From IMG/VR virus record IMGVR_UViG_3300020178_000002, positions 248,001-312,000 of that record: a DNA stretch of 64,000 bases; one strand, written 5' to 3'. The notes beneath the pieces are model-generated. The model worked only from the letters and a program-made list of their open reading frames with translations, was not told the origin of the DNA and did not search any database. The DNA comes from a virus. The translations under genes were made by a program, and so were the position numbers. The stretch's first letter is position 1, and each line of letters begins with the position of its first letter. Shown here in pieces: positions 1-8,515 of this stretch.

Positions 1-2
1 AA

Positions 3-2597
3 AAAAAGAACACAGGTGAAGGTGGTCTTGATACATGGTTTGCAGGGCATGGTGGTGGTAAACCTGATGAAAGAGCAACATGGGGTGATTGGGTTTCTAT
101 AACTCCTGTTAAGAAAACAATAACTAAAGAAGATGGATCTAAGAAGACATATGAACCAGGTGACATTGTTGGCCCATGTGGGATATCTAGTGACCCAGAG
201 TGGTCATCCATTACAGAGAATGGAAAAAAGCCCCTCAAATGTATGCCAAGAGAAAAAGCTCATGATATGGCAAAAAAAGACAGAGCAGAACTCGCTAAGA
301 ACAAGAAAAAACAAGAGAGTGGTGGAAAGAAGCCTACTAACACTCCTACCTTTTCTGAGGAAGCTAAAGAAGTTTTAGACAAGAAGTCTGCTCTAGGGAT
401 TACTAGAAACTCTAGGGCTGTATCGAAGCTGAAAAAAGCTATCTTACACCTTTTAGCTTTCTATGCAGAAGATCAAGACAAGAAGATTACAGAGTTCTTG
501 AGCCTTGTTTTGGATAAAGTCGAGTCTAGGCTTCAAAATCAGTTCAATATCAGAAGGTTTTCTTTAGAATCTGCTTCAATAAATAGGTATGACCCTTCTG
601 CAACTAACATTTCCCTTTACTATGCGATAAATGGGGGGAGTTATAGGGTAGACCTGAACATAGGGTATTCAAACCAATACTCTAGATTTAATAGCAATGT
701 TCCTTTGAGAAAGAGAATGGGTGTAGCTCTGTACTCCATAAAAAAGGTGGCAAGTAGTTCTATCTTAATCCCACCCCCACCCTCTGAAGAAGAACACCTC
801 CGAGAGCTTTCTGAAGTATCGTATCAGTATGAAAATAGATATAATGCTCCAGAGTTGCAGGACGCTTTAGATTCAAGTTCAGAACATCTTTTTTCAAATC
901 TCTTACTAGAACATGGTCATGTTGAGTCACCTGTTAACATCAAATCTATGATGGATGGGATTCTGGGAAGTATAGTTATTCATAAAAGCTTCTTCAATGT
1001 CTCAAGGCCTAATGTTCTAGCTAGCAAACATGGTATTCCATTTAAGTATGACTACTTAGAGTCTGCACAGACACCTAGCTACCCTAGTGGACACACAGCT
1101 CAGGCTTACTATGCTGCTCTCTTACTTGCTGATAAATACCCTCTCCTGAGAGAGGGTTTATTAAATATAGCCAGGATGGTTGAACAATCGAGAGTAGATA
1201 GAGGTGTCCATTACCCTTCAGACAACAAGGCAGGTAAACTACTCGCTACTGTTCTTTATGAGAATAAGAAGCTAGGAAAGAAAGCAGACTTCTTTAGAGA
1301 AGTATCTCCACCAGATTCTTTAACAAGTTTAAATCAAGGAAGTCATGGTAAGGATGAGAACCCCGATGGTGTAAATGACCACAGTTCTTTGCCTAATGGG
1401 GATTCAGCAAGGAATATAGGCAGACCTTCTCCAGATTCTCCTAATCTGAAGTATAAAGATCTTCACAATCAACCTAGACCTACAAATGTTATAGACAGAG
1501 GGTATGTGAATAACAGTGGTAGTGGTTCAGCGAGGGTCATACCTCAGTCTTTAAAACAAGCTGGTTCTCAACCTGCACAAGATTTAGCTGGTGTGAAGAC
1601 ATGGGTGACTAAGACCAGACAAGATCAAATAAATAATGACACTAACCCCGAAAAGACAAGAGCAGATTATGAAGACGGTAAGCCTCAGAGAGACAGAGTT
1701 CTACCTTTACCTAGTGGACACCCAGAGGGGAGAACGGAAGACAGGGCAGCACCGAAAGGATTTAATACTGTGCCCGATTCTAGTGGTCAGGGTGGACAGA
1801 ATAGACCACCGAAAGATCCAAGTGCATTAAAAGACCAACCAGAGGGTAAAGCACTACACGAAAGACCTCGATCTAGTGCTGTTCCAGGAGAGAACTATGG
1901 ACATCCTTATATAGATCAGTCTACTTCTACGGGTCTTAAACGCAGAATTGTGGGAAATACTGAATTCTGGGATGTTGAAGATGGTGAGGTTGTGGCTGGT
2001 CAGTCTAAGCGTAAGACCAACTATAGAATCAAACGCAGACTTAGGATGCGACCTAGTACAAAGTCTCTTCGCAAGAGAAGAACCAATGTACAACAAAGAA
2101 ATAGGCAACGGAAGCTATATAGAAAACGAATCAAGACAGACTCTAATTTTAGAAAGAACAGAAAAGACTATCGTAAGCAGTATTACAAGAAGCACAAAAA
2201 AAGCTCAGAAGGTGAAGTTCTTCCTTTTGAGACTCAAGGGCTAAAGAAAAGTAAGATGATTAAACAGATGCCTGCTCAAATAGATGAGATCTGGGATGTT
2301 GATGACAATGGTGAATTAATAAAAGTTGCTGTAAGGTCTTTGATGCCTCAAAAAAATAGACAGAAGAAGATGAAGGGTCAAGTCCGTATTGAATATGATA
2401 AGAAAAGAAGACGGATGTCCAAAGGTGAAAAGCACAAAGAGTCTCTCAGGGCTAAAAGAAGATATAATAGAAACCCCAATAGGGCTATAAAGTATCAACA
2501 AAACAGGAGAAAGAGGCCAAAGCCTTATAGTCGTAAGGAATTTGGTGGCCCTCGAACTAAAATCCAACAGAAAAAACAGAAAGAGAAAGATAAATGA
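3..2597 (+). CDS. Partial fusion protein: DUF5872-like N-terminus, PAP2 phosphatase domain, very basic C-terminal tail
   Basis: The frame is open from the first bases of the window, so the gene starts upstream; the internal ATG at 243 is not a convincing start. The first ~85 codons (GGLDTWF, W..W, PCG, KCMP) resemble DUF5872, which I recognise only tentatively. Further on are all three PAP2 phosphatase motifs: K-x6-RP (KSFFNVSRP, near 985-1012), PSGH (1083-1094) and SR-x5-H-x3-D (SRVDRGVHYPSD, near 1188-1223). They suggest a phosphatase acting on a phosphate ester or phospholipid. A long polar, glycine- and proline-rich stretch follows. Two copies of a WDV[ED]D motif (near 1966 and 2290) are each followed by a very Lys/Arg-rich segment that could bind nucleic acid. 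The 3' end overlaps the next gene by an ATGA. The PAP2 assignment is firm; the overall role (perhaps a virion-internal protein) is inferred. Confidence 0.75.
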   Translation, partial: KKNTGEGGLDTWFAGHGGGKPDERATWGDWVSITPVKKTITKEDGSKKTYEPGDIVGPCGISSDPEWSSITENGKKPLKCMPREKAHDMAKKDRAELAKNKKKQESGGKKPTNTPTFSEEAKEVLDKKSALGITRNSRAVSKLKKAILHLLAFYAEDQDKKITEFLSLVLDKVESRLQNQFNIRRFSLESASINRYDPSATNISLYYAINGGSYRVDLNIGYSNQYSRFNSNVPLRKRMGVALYSIKKVASSSILIPPPPSEEEHLRELSEVSYQYENRYNAPELQDALDSSSEHLFSNLLLEHGHVESPVNIKSMMDGILGSIVIHKSFFNVSRPNVLASKHGIPFKYDYLESAQTPSYPSGHTAQAYYAALLLADKYPLLREGLLNIARMVEQSRVDRGVHYPSDNKAGKLLATVLYENKKLGKKADFFREVSPPDSLTSLNQGSHGKDENPDGVNDHSSLPNGDSARNIGRPSPDSPNLKYKDLHNQPRPTNVIDRGYVNNSGSGSARVIPQSLKQAGSQPAQDLAGVKTWVTKTRQDQINNDTNPEKTRADYEDGKPQRDRVLPLPSGHPEGRTEDRAAPKGFNTVPDSSGQGGQNRPPKDPSALKDQPEGKALHERPRSSAVPGENYGHPYIDQSTSTGLKRRIVGNTEFWDVEDGEVVAGQSKRKTNYRIKRRLRMRPSTKSLRKRRTNVQQRNRQRKLYRKRIKTDSNFRKNRKDYRKQYYKKHKKSSEGEVLPFETQGLKKSKMIKQMPAQIDEIWDVDDNGELIKVAVRSLMPQKNRQKKMKGQVRIEYDKKRRRMSKGEKHKESLRAKRRYNRNPNRAIKYQQNRRKRPKPYSRKEFGGPRTKIQQKKQKEKDK

Positions 2598-3229
2598 TTA
2601 TAGAAGCAAGTAATTTAGCAGTATTACAGTTTGTACTCTGCACCCTTAGAGCTGCTCACTGGTCTCATTGGACTAGCCATTGGCAAGTCAGAGGTGGTCA
2701 TTTTTATGGAGACCATGAAATGATGGATAGGATTTATAGTTCTTTAGTAGAAGAGATTGATCTTCTTGCAGAGAAGATTGCAGCTTCTGCTGGGTCAGAA
2801 GCATTAGATCCTGTTCCTCAAGCTCAACTTATGGCAAACAAGTTGCTTCCTATTGTTGAAATAAAGGGAGAAAAAGACCCTATAAAAAGGGCTTTGTTTG
2901 TAGAGGAGGCTTTGCAGTTCATATTCAAGCATTCTTATAACATCCTTAAGGAAAGAGATGCCTTGACTCTAGGTATGGATGATTTCCTCATGTCTATTGC
3001 AAGTGCTCACGAAACCAATCTTTATCTTTTGAGACAGAGATGTGATAGTAGACCTATGTCCCGTAAAGCCTTTAACAAATACAACCCCACAGAGCTTATC
3101 TTGCAGTTATATAGAGTCCTATACAAAAATGGTCTTACAGATACTGTTGAGTACTTAAATAAGCACAGAGTACCTAAGGTTGTAAATGATGCTTGGATAA
3201 ACAGGGGTAAACTCGAGCTTATCGACTAG
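2594..3229 (+). CDS. Dps/ferritin-like protein
   Basis: This 211-aa protein matches the Dps (DNA protection during starvation) ferritin-like pattern near its N-terminus: HW..HWQVRG, then FYGDHEMMDRIY, then EEIDLLAEKI. The spaced His, His, Asp, Asp and Glu correspond to the Dps ferroxidase ligands, which bind and oxidise Fe(II) and consume peroxide. The remainder is predicted to be mostly helical. It is a little longer than typical Dps (~160-190 aa). The start ATG overlaps the upstream stop (ATGA), so translation is probably coupled to the PAP2 fusion gene. Whether it forms dodecamers or coats DNA cannot be told from sequence. Confidence 0.65.
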   Translation: MIIEASNLAVLQFVLCTLRAAHWSHWTSHWQVRGGHFYGDHEMMDRIYSSLVEEIDLLAEKIAASAGSEALDPVPQAQLMANKLLPIVEIKGEKDPIKRALFVEEALQFIFKHSYNILKERDALTLGMDDFLMSIASAHETNLYLLRQRCDSRPMSRKAFNKYNPTELILQLYRVLYKNGLTDTVEYLNKHRVPKVVNDAWINRGKLELID

Positions 3230-3251
3230 ATTCTATTGTTAAAAAAATAAT

Positions 3252-3287
3252 CCCCCCATGTCTGTATTTGATAATAAGAGTAAATAC
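3252..3287 (+). promoter_or_regulatory. C-run / TTGATAAT element upstream of the 3316 gene (copy 1)
   Basis: Six C residues (3252-3257), then 10 nt, then TTGATAATAAGAGTAAATAC (3268-3287), 29 nt before the ATG at 3316. Four other intergenic regions have the same arrangement with 9-10 nt spacing. It is probably a phage-specific promoter; the spacing does not fit sigma70 -35/-10 boxes. Confidence 0.5.
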
Positions 3288-3315
3288 AGATTAAATTAGA
3301 AAAGGATTATTTATT

Positions 3316-3825
3316 ATGGCAATTCAAACAGTTGAAGTTAAAATTGAGAATCTCCCAGCCCACATTTCAGCCCCTTTCTATGGCAAGAATGTTGATGAGA
3401 ATGGGAACGCTCTTCCAAGCAAGAGAGAGAAGTCTTGGACATTCACCCTAAGTAATAGTCGGTTGAATACACACATGACTTTCAAGTCTGTTCGTTCAAA
3501 AGGTGACTACCTTACTGATCCCACAACTCTATATGTTATGGATGGTAATGATGTTTATGAGAGAATCGGTACTGTCGCTTTTGGTGTCTTCCGACCCTCA
3601 GCAGTAAATACCTCTCGGTTAGTCCTAGCACAAGAGACACTAAGCTGGTTATTGCAATCAACTCAAGAGGACATGGATAACTCTCCACACCTCAAGATTT
3701 ACGCTCAGTCTCGGTGTGCTAGGTGTGCTAGAAAGCTAACGAACCCCAACTCTATCGAGTTTTTCTTTGGGCCTATTTGTCGAGGCAAGGCAAACATTAG
3801 TAAGCCTGCTCAACCTAAGAAGTAA
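3316..3825 (+). CDS. DUF6011-like zinc-finger protein
   Basis: A 169-aa protein whose C-terminal part carries CARCARKLTNPNSIEF followed by FGPIC, a C-x2-C...C arrangement seen in DUF6011-type small zinc-binding modules (CxxCxRxLTdPeSI...GPxC). The N-terminal ~110 residues look like a mixed alpha/beta domain that I do not recognise. A good ribosome-binding site (AAAGGA) precedes the ATG, and element copy 1 lies just upstream. Function unknown; single-stranded nucleic-acid binding is one possibility. Confidence 0.7.
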   Translation: MAIQTVEVKIENLPAHISAPFYGKNVDENGNALPSKREKSWTFTLSNSRLNTHMTFKSVRSKGDYLTDPTTLYVMDGNDVYERIGTVAFGVFRPSAVNTSRLVLAQETLSWLLQSTQEDMDNSPHLKIYAQSRCARCARKLTNPNSIEFFFGPICRGKANISKPAQPKK

Positions 3826-3978
3826 TTTACTTCAGTAGGTCTTTTATTGCACCAAAGAAGAATGGGGAATAAAAGACAAATATCATTGTGATGTATATGT
3901 AGCTCATAACTGAAACCTTTCAAAGCTTTTAGTTTTTTCGCCATATACTCACCTAAATAAGAAAAGGCAAGGCGGTTT

Positions 3979-4149
3979 ATGAATTTTTTTGACAGGTTTA
4001 TTTCTAAAAACCTAGACAATGCTTGGGTGATGCTTCCTATTAGCTCCCTATTCATGTTTGGCTATATTTTTTGCATCTCACTGTGGTTTTCTTCACCTAT
4101 AATTATTTTGATGGTGATCGCCCATTATTTAGATGCTTGGGGGTTATAG
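3979..4149 (+). CDS. Small two-helix membrane protein (56 aa)
   Basis: ATG at 3979 follows a Shine-Dalgarno-like AAGGCGG. The 56-aa product is strongly hydrophobic, with two likely membrane segments around residues 17-37 and 39-50 and a charged N-terminus (MNFFDRFISKN). No known family is recognised. Size, position and hydrophobicity resemble phage lysis-accessory or host-envelope proteins, but that is only a guess. Confidence 0.5.
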   Translation: MNFFDRFISKNLDNAWVMLPISSLFMFGYIFCISLWFSSPIIILMVIAHYLDAWGL

Positions 4150-4156
4150 AAATATA

Positions 4157-4194
4157 CCCCCCCCTCATTACTATTGATAATAATAGTAAATAAC
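4157..4194 (+). promoter_or_regulatory. C-run / TTGATAAT element (copy 2)
   Basis: Eight C residues (4157-4164), 9 nt, then TTGATAATAATAGTAAATAA from 4174. It lies 26 nt upstream of the ATG at 4220 and is nearly identical in sequence and geometry to copy 1. Confidence 0.5.
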
Positions 4195-4219
4195 AACACA
4201 AAACAGAAACGAGGATATT

Positions 4220-4297
4220 ATGATTGTACTATACAGCATTATTTTAACAGCCAGCTATACAGTTCTACTAATGAGTGCTCTTGAGGTTCAGAATTAA
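4220..4297 (+). CDS. Tiny hydrophobic peptide (25 aa)
   Basis: ATG preceded by an ACGAGGA ribosome-binding site and by element copy 2. It encodes 25 mostly hydrophobic residues (MIVLYSIILTASYTVLLM...) in a single membrane-length helix. It may be a genuine micro-protein or only a leader peptide. Confidence 0.35.
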   Translation: MIVLYSIILTASYTVLLMSALEVQN

Positions 4298-4357
4298 ATG
4301 ATTATTCACACAATTATTGTCATTCTAGTCATTAGTATTATCACTGATCTATGCTAG
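4298..4357 (+). CDS. Tiny hydrophobic peptide (19 aa), possibly coupled to the preceding one
   Basis: ATG immediately follows the TAA at 4295-4297. It encodes 19 residues, nearly all Ile/Val/Leu/Thr. There is no ribosome-binding site of its own, so it would depend on reinitiation. Listed as a possible micro-ORF only. Confidence 0.2.
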   Translation: MIIHTIIVILVISIITDLC

Positions 4358-4403
4358 TATATTAGTAACTATACTTTGACCTAATAGGTTTCAGTTATAG
4401 TCC

Positions 4404-4435
4404 AGCCTCTACTAATAGTAGGGGCTTTTCTTTTT
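4404..4435 (+). terminator. Rho-independent terminator
   Basis: AGCCTCTA pairs with TAGGGGCT (one G-U pair), followed by CTTTTCTTTTT. It lies between the micro-ORFs and the gene at 4448. Confidence 0.6.
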
Positions 4436-4447
4436 AGGGGAAGAAAT

Positions 4448-4681
4448 ATGGAAAAGAAAAAGCTATCTCCCCAAGCAATCGCAAACATTAAGATTAAGAA
4501 CTTGCGAAATAGAACTCCAGAAGAAGCTGAAGAAGCTCGTAGGAGATTCAGGGAGAACATGGAAAGTCAAGAGGTCTTAGAGTTCATTGAAAGAGAAGTG
4601 AGCCGACAGAACCTTGAAGACGAACACAAGAAAGCAAAAGACTATCTCAAAGAGAGACTAAAGCAGATTTACTCTAGGTAA
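4448..4681 (+). CDS. Hypothetical charged helical protein (77 aa)
   Basis: Rich in Lys, Glu and Arg and very probably one long helix or coiled coil (EEAEEARRRFREN...). The ribosome-binding site GGGGAAG precedes the ATG and comes directly after the terminator. No family recognised. It converges on terL, whose stop is at 4721. Confidence 0.6.
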   Translation: MEKKKLSPQAIANIKIKNLRNRTPEEAEEARRRFRENMESQEVLEFIEREVSRQNLEDEHKKAKDYLKERLKQIYSR

Positions 4682-4720
4682 GTTGCTTAGTCCAGAGATA
4701 TTCTTTTGCCTTTTTTTTGC

Positions 4721-7700
4721 CTATTTTTTTCCGTACCTTCCGTTTATAGACCCTCTGAGATCATACCTAGATCTTTTAGGTGCTATTCTCTTTGAATCAG
4801 ATCCGCCTCTGCCTGTGTATCTACCACCTGTAGCAAAGCTTTTCCCACCAGCAAGAGGGTGAGATCCACCTCTTGAGCCTTGTGCGAAGTATCTGGTTTT
4901 ACCCATACTGTTTGAAGCTAACCAGATCATTCTAACAAGTGCATCAGACATATCGTCATGTTTCCCAGCAGTTTGCGGTGCTTCCACAGTAATAAGGTGT
5001 TTTGAATGCACTGTTTGCTGTAGCTCTAAAAGCTCTGCAATATAAGGTTCGTGACCATCTACATAAGGGTCTTTCTTGTTGTAGAGCTTTAGCTTCTTAT
5101 CCCACATCATGTCCTTAAAGTTTTGGAACATATTCGATGTGATTTGTTTAGTCATGTTGACAGAAGTCAGTTGTTTCAGCCCTCTCTTTTCGAGAGCTTG
5201 TTGAAAAGGAATCCCAGCCCATTGGTCAAAGATCCCTTCAGTGAAGAAGAACTTCTTAGAATACTCAAGAACCCAATCCGCAACATCATCAAACTCTAGT
5301 CTCTCTTTATCATGGTAGATGCCTTCACCAGCTTTTATTTGATCTACCAAGTCAAGAACTATCATATCGTCTTCAAGGTGTCCTATTGCTATTGCAGTAC
5401 CATCGCCAACCAAAGCTAAGTCGATTCCAACAAAGTGTGGCTTTCTAGCTGGTGCTGATCTCTTGGGAGATAGGCTTGGGTCTACACAAGCTAAAAGGTC
5501 TTCTTCTTTCTCAATCCAGCCTCTGGTTCTATCTGTAAACTCACCACCATACTCTGTAAAGAACACAGCAGCGTTTTTGAGGTAATGCTTTTCAAACTCT
5601 TGAGCAGGGACTGTGGGGTTTACTTCCCAAGTCGGTGCTTGTACAGCTAGGATATTATCAGCAGCCGCACCACCTCTCATACCTATTTGAAATAAGTTAT
5701 AAAATAGCCCTTGTCGGCCTAAAGGAGATGAAATAAGGATAACCCTACCCTCTACCTCTCCAATTGGCTTTGTGGGGTCTTCTGGGTCTTTAGCAGAATA
5801 TGCAGATGTCGAAGGTACGACAGCGTTATAAACTTCTTCTGCACCAGATTGACCTGTCTCTGTAAAGTGAGCAACCTCGTCAAGAATAACGCATATATTA
5901 CCAGCACCACGAAGACCTTTAGCGACACAAGACCTAAAGGTAACTTTCAGCGTTGCTTTTGCAGAGGGGTCTTCGATATACCTACCATATTTCTCTACAT
6001 CTGCTGGTGTCTGAAACCTTGCATATGAGAGAGTGTTATTTGCAGTGTAAGGGCCAAAAAATGCACAGTTTCGATAGTGTCCTGACACCTCTTGATAGAG
6101 AAGTCCAGCTTGGTCTTTATCGGTCGCTACTGATATAATCTGGATGTTATTTGAAGCAGGTAGGCCATAGAACTTTTGAGGGTTTTCTTTTTTAATAAGT
6201 TTATATGTCTCATAGGCAGCAATACAAGCAGAGATTGTTGTGTTGTGGTTCGTAAAGCCATTACCTACAAACATAGATCCATCTGGAACATTCAAGTCAA
6301 AGACATGGCTCTCAGATTCTTCAACTTTTCTAACTGGTTCAAATATGTAATCTTTATCTAGGATCTCATTTAGCTTAAGGATAGAAGATTCTGAAATCTT
6401 CGCTTCTTTTATGATACTTCTTACCTTTTCAAAGCTTGTGCTTTTCTGTCTTAAACCCAAGTCTTCATGGCTATTTAAGTAAGAGCTGATTCTAGGAGGT
6501 AGTCCTATTTCGCCACTCTTTGGGGTTGAGGTCATCCTTTTAGCTAGGGAGTCTAGCTTTTCTCTTTTCTCTTTTGAGATGAAGCCTATGTCCTTGTGGA
6601 AGATTCTGTATGAAGCCCATTTCTTTAGTCTGATTCTGTAGTAGGGCTTTCCATCTCTTATTGTTTCTTTTCGAGATGAGAACACTCCTAAGCTCAAGAG
6701 CAAGGTTTGAACCTGTTTACCTAGTAGTTCGCTTTTTGTTGTGAAAGAGACATCTCGTCTGTCTCTTGATACAGACCCATCTGTTTCAAAAAGACCTCTA
6801 ATAAAAGCACATTGAACATCTCTTGGTGATCTTAGTATAATGTCTGGTATGCATTTATCTTTATACTTTGCTTTAATCTTCCAGCCAAGATTGTGCAGGA
6901 ATTTTCTGAAGTTCTTGTCATAAACGACAATCTTACTACAGTTCTTATTTTTTTGAGGTATCTCAGCGACCTTTCCAAAAAGGGAAAACATGGTTAAGAT
7001 GAGGTTTTCTTTAAAAGAGTTATCTCCTACTGTCACAACAATACAGTTTTCTTCAGACCAAGATCCATCTCCAGCCAAGATACCTAACATCTCACCCCAA
7101 TCTTTTGTGAGATACTCTGGAAATCTTTTATTTGGGTTCAGGTCTTTAGTGTATTCATTTAGCTTTACATATTGGTCAGTGAATATACTTCTTTTGTGGT
7201 TCAGGCAGGTAATGTCTCCCTCTTTTAGGTTTTCAAGATATTTCCAAGAGATGTTTAAGTTCTTATCGAGGACTTTGATTCTATGGTTTCCAGTTCCTTC
7301 TAAAGTGTACCCTGATTCTGTTTCCAATTTGAAAGTAGGTTTTATACCACCATTGTAGAAGTAAGCTGCTCTTGCAGTTTTGCCACCTTCTTGTACAACC
7401 TTAACTGATATTTTTTGGTATTCAGGTGCATCAAGGGAAGAGTCTCCTAATGAATCTATACGAACCAAACCTTTATCTGTAGGTATCAGAGTATCTCCTG
7501 TAACGCATTTACCAGATCTTCGACCTATCGAGAGAATCATTTCCCTTCTTTGTTTTCCAGGTATGACCTCTCCTATATTGCATCTTCCCTCATCAAAAAG
7601 TTTTTTGAGGTAAGACTTTTCAGTGTGGGTTTCAACTTTGGTTCTAGTCCAATCAGAAATCTGGAAAGTTTCGACATCATCTAACTCTAAGCCATAGTGT

Positions 7701-7843
7701 GCTTTGAGTATAACTCTCTGTACAGGAAATAGGGTCATTTTTAGACCCCAAGAAGACTCTACAAACTCTATAATGTCTGCATCTTTTTCTGATTTTTTCC
7801 CAGCCCTAGCACTAGCACTTATAGCTACTGAGGATAAGCTCAT
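4721..7843 (-). CDS. Terminase large subunit (intein-containing precursor)
   Basis: DNA-packaging ATPase/nuclease, encoded as a 1040-aa precursor. Removing a 422-aa intein (residues 113-534) leaves a 618-aa TerL of normal size. Splicing joins GRRSGK to TTISAC and so restores the Walker A loop. Walker B is ICVILDE (about residues 650-656). The C-terminal RNase H-like nuclease domain shows FVGIDLALVGDGTA and KHDDMSDALVR, supplying the acidic metal ligands. The C-terminus is glycine- and arginine-rich. The start overlaps the upstream gene's stop by one base (TAATG), and that upstream gene is the best small-terminase candidate in the window. Confidence 0.93.
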   Translation of the reverse strand: MSLSSVAISASARAGKKSEKDADIIEFVESSWGLKMTLFPVQRVILKAHYGLELDDVETFQISDWTRTKVETHTEKSYLKKLFDEGRCNIGEVIPGKQRREMILSIGRRSGKCVTGDTLIPTDKGLVRIDSLGDSSLDAPEYQKISVKVVQEGGKTARAAYFYNGGIKPTFKLETESGYTLEGTGNHRIKVLDKNLNISWKYLENLKEGDITCLNHKRSIFTDQYVKLNEYTKDLNPNKRFPEYLTKDWGEMLGILAGDGSWSEENCIVVTVGDNSFKENLILTMFSLFGKVAEIPQKNKNCSKIVVYDKNFRKFLHNLGWKIKAKYKDKCIPDIILRSPRDVQCAFIRGLFETDGSVSRDRRDVSFTTKSELLGKQVQTLLLSLGVFSSRKETIRDGKPYYRIRLKKWASYRIFHKDIGFISKEKREKLDSLAKRMTSTPKSGEIGLPPRISSYLNSHEDLGLRQKSTSFEKVRSIIKEAKISESSILKLNEILDKDYIFEPVRKVEESESHVFDLNVPDGSMFVGNGFTNHNTTISACIAAYETYKLIKKENPQKFYGLPASNNIQIISVATDKDQAGLLYQEVSGHYRNCAFFGPYTANNTLSYARFQTPADVEKYGRYIEDPSAKATLKVTFRSCVAKGLRGAGNICVILDEVAHFTETGQSGAEEVYNAVVPSTSAYSAKDPEDPTKPIGEVEGRVILISSPLGRQGLFYNLFQIGMRGGAAADNILAVQAPTWEVNPTVPAQEFEKHYLKNAAVFFTEYGGEFTDRTRGWIEKEEDLLACVDPSLSPKRSAPARKPHFVGIDLALVGDGTAIAIGHLEDDMIVLDLVDQIKAGEGIYHDKERLEFDDVADWVLEYSKKFFFTEGIFDQWAGIPFQQALEKRGLKQLTSVNMTKQITSNMFQNFKDMMWDKKLKLYNKKDPYVDGHEPYIAELLELQQTVHSKHLITVEAPQTAGKHDDMSDALVRMIWLASNSMGKTRYFAQGSRGGSHPLAGGKSFATGGRYTGRGGSDSKRIAPKRSRYDLRGSINGRYGKK
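6242..7507 (-). mobile_element. Intein with LAGLIDADG homing endonuclease in the TerL Walker A motif
   Basis: In-frame insertion of 422 codons. The intein begins with Cys (CVTGDTLIPTDKG, block A), has GNHRIKV (block B), two LAGLIDADG-type motifs (LGILAGDGSW and GLFETDGSVS) and ends VFDLNVPDG...TNHN with the terminal His-Asn. The +1 extein residue is Thr. The insertion lies between the invariant Lys and Thr of GKT, so TerL cannot hydrolyse ATP until splicing occurs. Confidence 0.93.
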
Positions 7844-8502
7844 TATTTATCCTTTTCCATTGCTTTCTTTGCATCAATAATCCATTCAGGGTCATCTACC
7901 AAAGCCCCAAAAGTTGCAAACACACTTTCAGCTAGCTCTGGTCTAACCCCAGCTTCGTCACATGCTTTTCTGAAAGTCTCTGCAATGTGTCCAAATAGCT
8001 TTTTAAAAGCTTTTGATTCTAAATCTATCGACTTAGAGGACATGATCTCTTTTTTCTTGAGCCATGTATCACCAACTGCTCTCAAGGCATTAACTCTTCT
8101 GAGAGAGATTTGTGAAGTCGCTTCTCCCCTTCTCTCTGCTTCTTCTCTTTCAAAAGCAAGAGAGGCAGACTCTTCAGCAAGACCTACAAGCACTTGAGTT
8201 AAGACATTTTCTGACTCTGGTGCTTTTTTCGTTTCCTCTAAAACCTTGTCAGAGCTGACTTTGCTCTTTTTACGAGCTTGAAGATTATTTAAGCTCACAG
8301 AAGGGTTTGTCTTTTGAGTGTTGGCACTAGGTGAAGAGCTAGGAGATCCAGGCGTACCAAACATAACGTATGCTTCACCTGTTTTTGGGTTGATCTGGAT
8401 GCTATCTGTGGGCAAAACCTCTGATGGCTTTTTCCAGACTGACTTTCCGTATTCATTTCTTACTTGTACTCTAGTAGCACCTTTAGGGATAGGTATCGAC
8501 AT
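7843..8502 (-). CDS. Hypothetical protein; candidate small terminase subunit or packaging partner
   Basis: A 219-aa protein directly upstream of terL with a one-base start/stop overlap. A Ser/Pro-rich linker (about residues 50-75) separates an N-terminal beta-rich part (MSIPIPKGATRVQVRNEYG) from a C-terminal helical half (LRRVNALRAVGDTWLKKK and LAESVFATFGALVDDPEW). Small terminases often sit just before terL and are helical, but I see no clear HTH motif, so the role rests on position only. Confidence 0.5.
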   Translation of the reverse strand: MSIPIPKGATRVQVRNEYGKSVWKKPSEVLPTDSIQINPKTGEAYVMFGTPGSPSSSPSANTQKTNPSVSLNNLQARKKSKVSSDKVLEETKKAPESENVLTQVLVGLAEESASLAFEREEAERRGEATSQISLRRVNALRAVGDTWLKKKEIMSSKSIDLESKAFKKLFGHIAETFRKACDEAGVRPELAESVFATFGALVDDPEWIIDAKKAMEKDK

Positions 8503-8515
8503 GGCAACTTATCTT

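Noticed and set aside
243-2597. Start of the first gene at the ATG at 243
   Set aside because: The frame is open to the window edge with a recognisable domain upstream and there is no ribosome-binding site at 243.
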